Shown here: positions 6,649 through 8,535 of the stretch, one piece after another
Layout of the letters: each line of letters starts with the position of its first letter
Numbering within the stretch: position 1 is the first letter of the stretch
Assembly: GCA_040376605.1 (NCBI GenBank)
Contig: JBEIQI010000126.1
Coordinates: forward strand, 1 to 8,535
From: JANWKQ01 sp040376605
GTDB taxonomy: Bacteria > Bacteroidota > Bacteroidia > CAIKAF01
Reading direction: 5' to 3'
DNA: 8,535 nt
Program-made: the position numbers and the translations under genes
Notes under the pieces: model-generated
The model's input: only the letters and a program-made list of their open reading frames with translations
Databases searched by the model: none
What the model was told of the DNA's origin: nothing

Positions 6649-7737
6649 ATGAAAAACACCGCTTTAACAAATAAACATATAGGCCTGGGTGCTAAAATGG
6701 TTGAGTTTGCCGGATACAATATGCCTATTCAATATTCAAATTTATTGATGGAACATGAGAATGTAAGAACGAAAGTTGGCATGTTTGATGTTTCGCATAT
6801 GGGTGAGTTTTTGGTGGAAGGTAAGGGTGCTTTAGAGCTCCTTCAGTTTGTTACTTCCAATGATGTATCTAAATTAACTCCAGGGAAAGTTCAATATTCT
6901 TGTTTGCCTAACGAAGAAGGAGGAATCGTGGATGATTTATTAGTATATATGATGGATAACGATAAGTATATGTTGGTGGTAAATGCATCGAACATTGAAA
7001 AAGATTGGAACTGGATTAGTAAATGGAATGAAAAATTCGGAGCCGAATTAAAAAATGCTTCTGAGTTTATGTCGTTACTGGCCATTCAGGGTCCTTTAGC
7101 CATTAAAGTTTTACAAAAATTAACCTCAACCGATTTATCAGTAATACCCTATTATAATTTTGCCATTGGATCCTTTGCGGGTCTAGAGGGGGTTATCTTA
7201 TCCAATACGGGTTATACAGGTGCAGGAGGTTTCGAGATTTATATGAAAAATGAAGATGCCGAAAAAATTTGGGATGCTATAATGGATGCCGGTAAAGAAT
7301 TTGGAATATTACCTATTGGACTTGGCGCCAGAGATACATTACGTTTAGAAATGGCTTTCTGTTTATATGGTAATGATATAAATGATACCACATCTCCTAT
7401 TGCAGCTGGATTAGGTTGGATCACGAAATTTAGTAAAGATTTTATCAATAAAGCTGATTTATTAAAACAAAAGGAGGAAGGTACCTCTCGTAAATTAGTT
7501 GGATTCGAAATGGTGGATAAAGGTATTCCTCGTCATGATTATTTAATTAAGGATGCTCAAGGAAAAGAAATAGGTTTAGTAACTTCCGGAACCCAATCTC
7601 CTTCATTAAGTAAGGCCATTGGTATGGGATATGTAGATGTAGAAGTTTTGAAAAGTGCATCGCCTATTTATATTGAAGTAAGAGGAAAATTATTGGAAGC
7701 GAAGGTGGTGAAAACCCCTTTTTATAATAACAACTAA
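6649..7737 (+). CDS. gcvT: Aminomethyltransferase (glycine cleavage system T-protein)
   Basis: GcvT takes the aminomethyl group carried on lipoyl-GcvH and, with tetrahydrofolate, releases ammonia and forms 5,10-methylene-THF, the one-carbon output of glycine cleavage (EC 2.1.2.10, cytoplasm). The 362 residues match the family length. Hallmarks in order are EFAGYNMPIQYSN (19-31), GMFDVSHMGEF (44-54), GGIVDDLLVY (91-100) with the catalytic aspartate pair D95/D96 (D96 most likely the family's catalytic Asp), VVNASN (110-115), LAIQGP (144-149), NTGYTGAGGFEIY (186-198), GLGARDTLRLE (224-234), AGLGWI (253-258), GIPRHDY (292-298) and VTSGTQSPSL (311-320). The folate pocket and C-terminal barrel both look intact. 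The second half of the GYTG motif carries AG where many homologues have ED or EA. The ATG at 6649 follows a -7 element and lacks a Shine-Dalgarno. gcvH and gcvP are not adjacent here. It is followed after 11 bases by a comB-like gene, so an operon is likely. Confidence 0.97.
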   Translation: MKNTALTNKHIGLGAKMVEFAGYNMPIQYSNLLMEHENVRTKVGMFDVSHMGEFLVEGKGALELLQFVTSNDVSKLTPGKVQYSCLPNEEGGIVDDLLVYMMDNDKYMLVVNASNIEKDWNWISKWNEKFGAELKNASEFMSLLAIQGPLAIKVLQKLTSTDLSVIPYYNFAIGSFAGLEGVILSNTGYTGAGGFEIYMKNEDAEKIWDAIMDAGKEFGILPIGLGARDTLRLEMAFCLYGNDINDTTSPIAAGLGWITKFSKDFINKADLLKQKEEGTSRKLVGFEMVDKGIPRHDYLIKDAQGKEIGLVTSGTQSPSLSKAIGMGYVDVEVLKSASPIYIEVRGKLLEAKVVKTPFYNNN

Positions 7738-7748
7738 TCTATTGCATT

Positions 7749-8498
7749 TTGACTAAACAACCCATAGTTAGAGTTTGCATTTCACCGGCCTTGTATGAAT
7801 TATATCGTCAAGCTGAAGGTATTACGGTGGTGGTAGATGTTTTTAGAGCTACTTCGGCCATTTGTACAGCCTTGCAGCATGGAGTAAAAGAAATCATTCC
7901 GGTAGCTTCTATTCATGACGCCAAACGATACAGTGAAGATGATGAAGTGATTATTGCAGCCGAACGTGGGGGTGAGGTGGTGGATGGATTTGAATATGGA
8001 AACTCTCCCTTATCTTATATCAACAATCCGAAAGTAGTAGGTAAAACATTGGTATTAACAACCACCAATGGAACTCAGGCCATTGATGCGGCAAAAAATG
8101 ATGGTGACCTGGTAATAGGTTCATTTTGTAATTTACAAGTGTTGACCGATTGGCTGATTCAAGAAAAGCAGGATGTAATGATTTTATGTTCGGGTTGGAA
8201 GAATCGACTTAATTTGGAGGATACTTTATTTGCAGGAGCTTTGGTTGATAATCTATTGAATAACGGTTTTGATTTTGATATTGATAGTGATGCAGCCATC
8301 ACTGCAAGGTTGTTATATACCACTGCAGGCAATGATTTCGAAAAATTTCTGGAGCATTCTTCACATAGAAACCGATTAAAAAATTTAAACCTCGAAAAGG
8401 ATATTCAATATTGCCTCGAATTAAATACCTGCTCGGTGGTTCCAAAGCTTATTGGAAATTCGTTGAAGAATGTTTTAAAAACATCCGTGAACGTTTAA
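7749..8498 (+). CDS. comB: 2-phosphosulfolactate phosphatase (ComB family)
   Basis: ComB enzymes hydrolyse 2-phosphosulfolactate to sulfolactate and phosphate, using Mg2+ (EC 3.1.3.71). In methanogens this is a step of coenzyme M synthesis. The 249 residues cover the whole family: VVVDVFRATSAI (27-38) with acidic D30 and R33, AERGGE (71-76) and GNSP (84-87), TTTNGTQAI (104-112), CSGWKNRLNLEDTLFAGA (147-164), and CLELNTCSVVP (222-232). The start is TTG at 7749. The only other in-frame Met is residue 144, and the frame is closed by a stop at 7728-7730, so TTG is well supported, though ATT directly before it cannot be excluded. The gene lies 11 bases after gcvT, implying co-transcription. No comA or other sulfonate gene is in the window, so whether the real substrate is phosphosulfolactate in this organism is inferred from family alone. 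A hairpin immediately follows the stop. Confidence 0.9.
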   Translation: MTKQPIVRVCISPALYELYRQAEGITVVVDVFRATSAICTALQHGVKEIIPVASIHDAKRYSEDDEVIIAAERGGEVVDGFEYGNSPLSYINNPKVVGKTLVLTTTNGTQAIDAAKNDGDLVIGSFCNLQVLTDWLIQEKQDVMILCSGWKNRLNLEDTLFAGALVDNLLNNGFDFDIDSDAAITARLLYTTAGNDFEKFLEHSSHRNRLKNLNLEKDIQYCLELNTCSVVPKLIGNSLKNVLKTSVNV

Positions 8499-8531
8499 AA
8501 AAAATGGCGTTGAGAGGTCATCCCAACGCCA
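8497..8531 (-). terminator. Rho-independent terminator on the minus strand, for a gene beyond the right edge
   Basis: An 8-base perfect inverted repeat, TGGCGTTG (8505-8512) and CAACGCCA (8524-8531), encloses an 11-base loop. On the minus strand the hairpin is followed directly by eight T (8504 down to 8497), the layout of an intrinsic terminator. On the plus strand the hairpin is followed by CCTG with no T-run within the window. The T-run overlaps the comB stop codon. The best reading is that a minus-strand gene lies just past 8535 and ends here; it may also slow plus-strand readthrough from comB. Confidence 0.65.
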
Positions 8532-8535
8532 CCTG

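Noticed and set aside
6891..7448. Minus-strand open frames of 64 and 69 codons inside gcvT
   Set aside because: They are antisense shadows of a strongly conserved gene with no independent signal.

Overview
The window is an AT-rich stretch of what is most likely a Bacteroidota (Bacteroidetes) chromosome. Three things support this. Promoter-like -7 elements of the Bacteroidetes TAnnTTTG type sit upstream of several genes. Most starts lack a good Shine-Dalgarno sequence. The proteins resemble Bacteroidetes versions of their families, including a TPR lipoprotein, a short RecX, and gcvT followed by a ComB-like phosphatase. There are no RNA genes, insertion sequences, CRISPR arrays or phage genes. 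Coding density is high, and the longest non-coding gap is about 170 bases.

Layout from left to right. A secreted protein on the minus strand runs off the left edge, with only its first 42 codons visible. It diverges from a plus-strand TPR lipoprotein. This converges on a minus-strand pair, an SDR oxidoreductase followed downstream by recX. The SDR diverges from a plus-strand double-GNAT acyltransferase-like gene. That gene converges, with only 2 bases between stop codons, on a tightly packed minus-strand pair of GT4-type glycosyltransferases. These diverge from a plus-strand operon of gcvT (glycine cleavage T-protein) and a comB-like 2-phosphosulfolactate phosphatase. Right after comB a hairpin followed by a T-run on the minus strand looks like the terminator of a minus-strand gene beyond the right edge.

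The genes do not form one obvious pathway. They look like core and near-core genes: recombination control (recX), one-carbon metabolism (gcvT), polysaccharide assembly (two glycosyltransferases) and envelope proteins (lipoprotein, secreted protein). The least explained parts are the divergent SDR/GNAT pair, which might act on lipids; the comB-like gene, which sits in a bacterium with no known need for coenzyme M; and the lipoprotein's C-terminal domain. I see no convincing undescribed defence or mobile system. The findings are second-look observations on otherwise ordinary genes.
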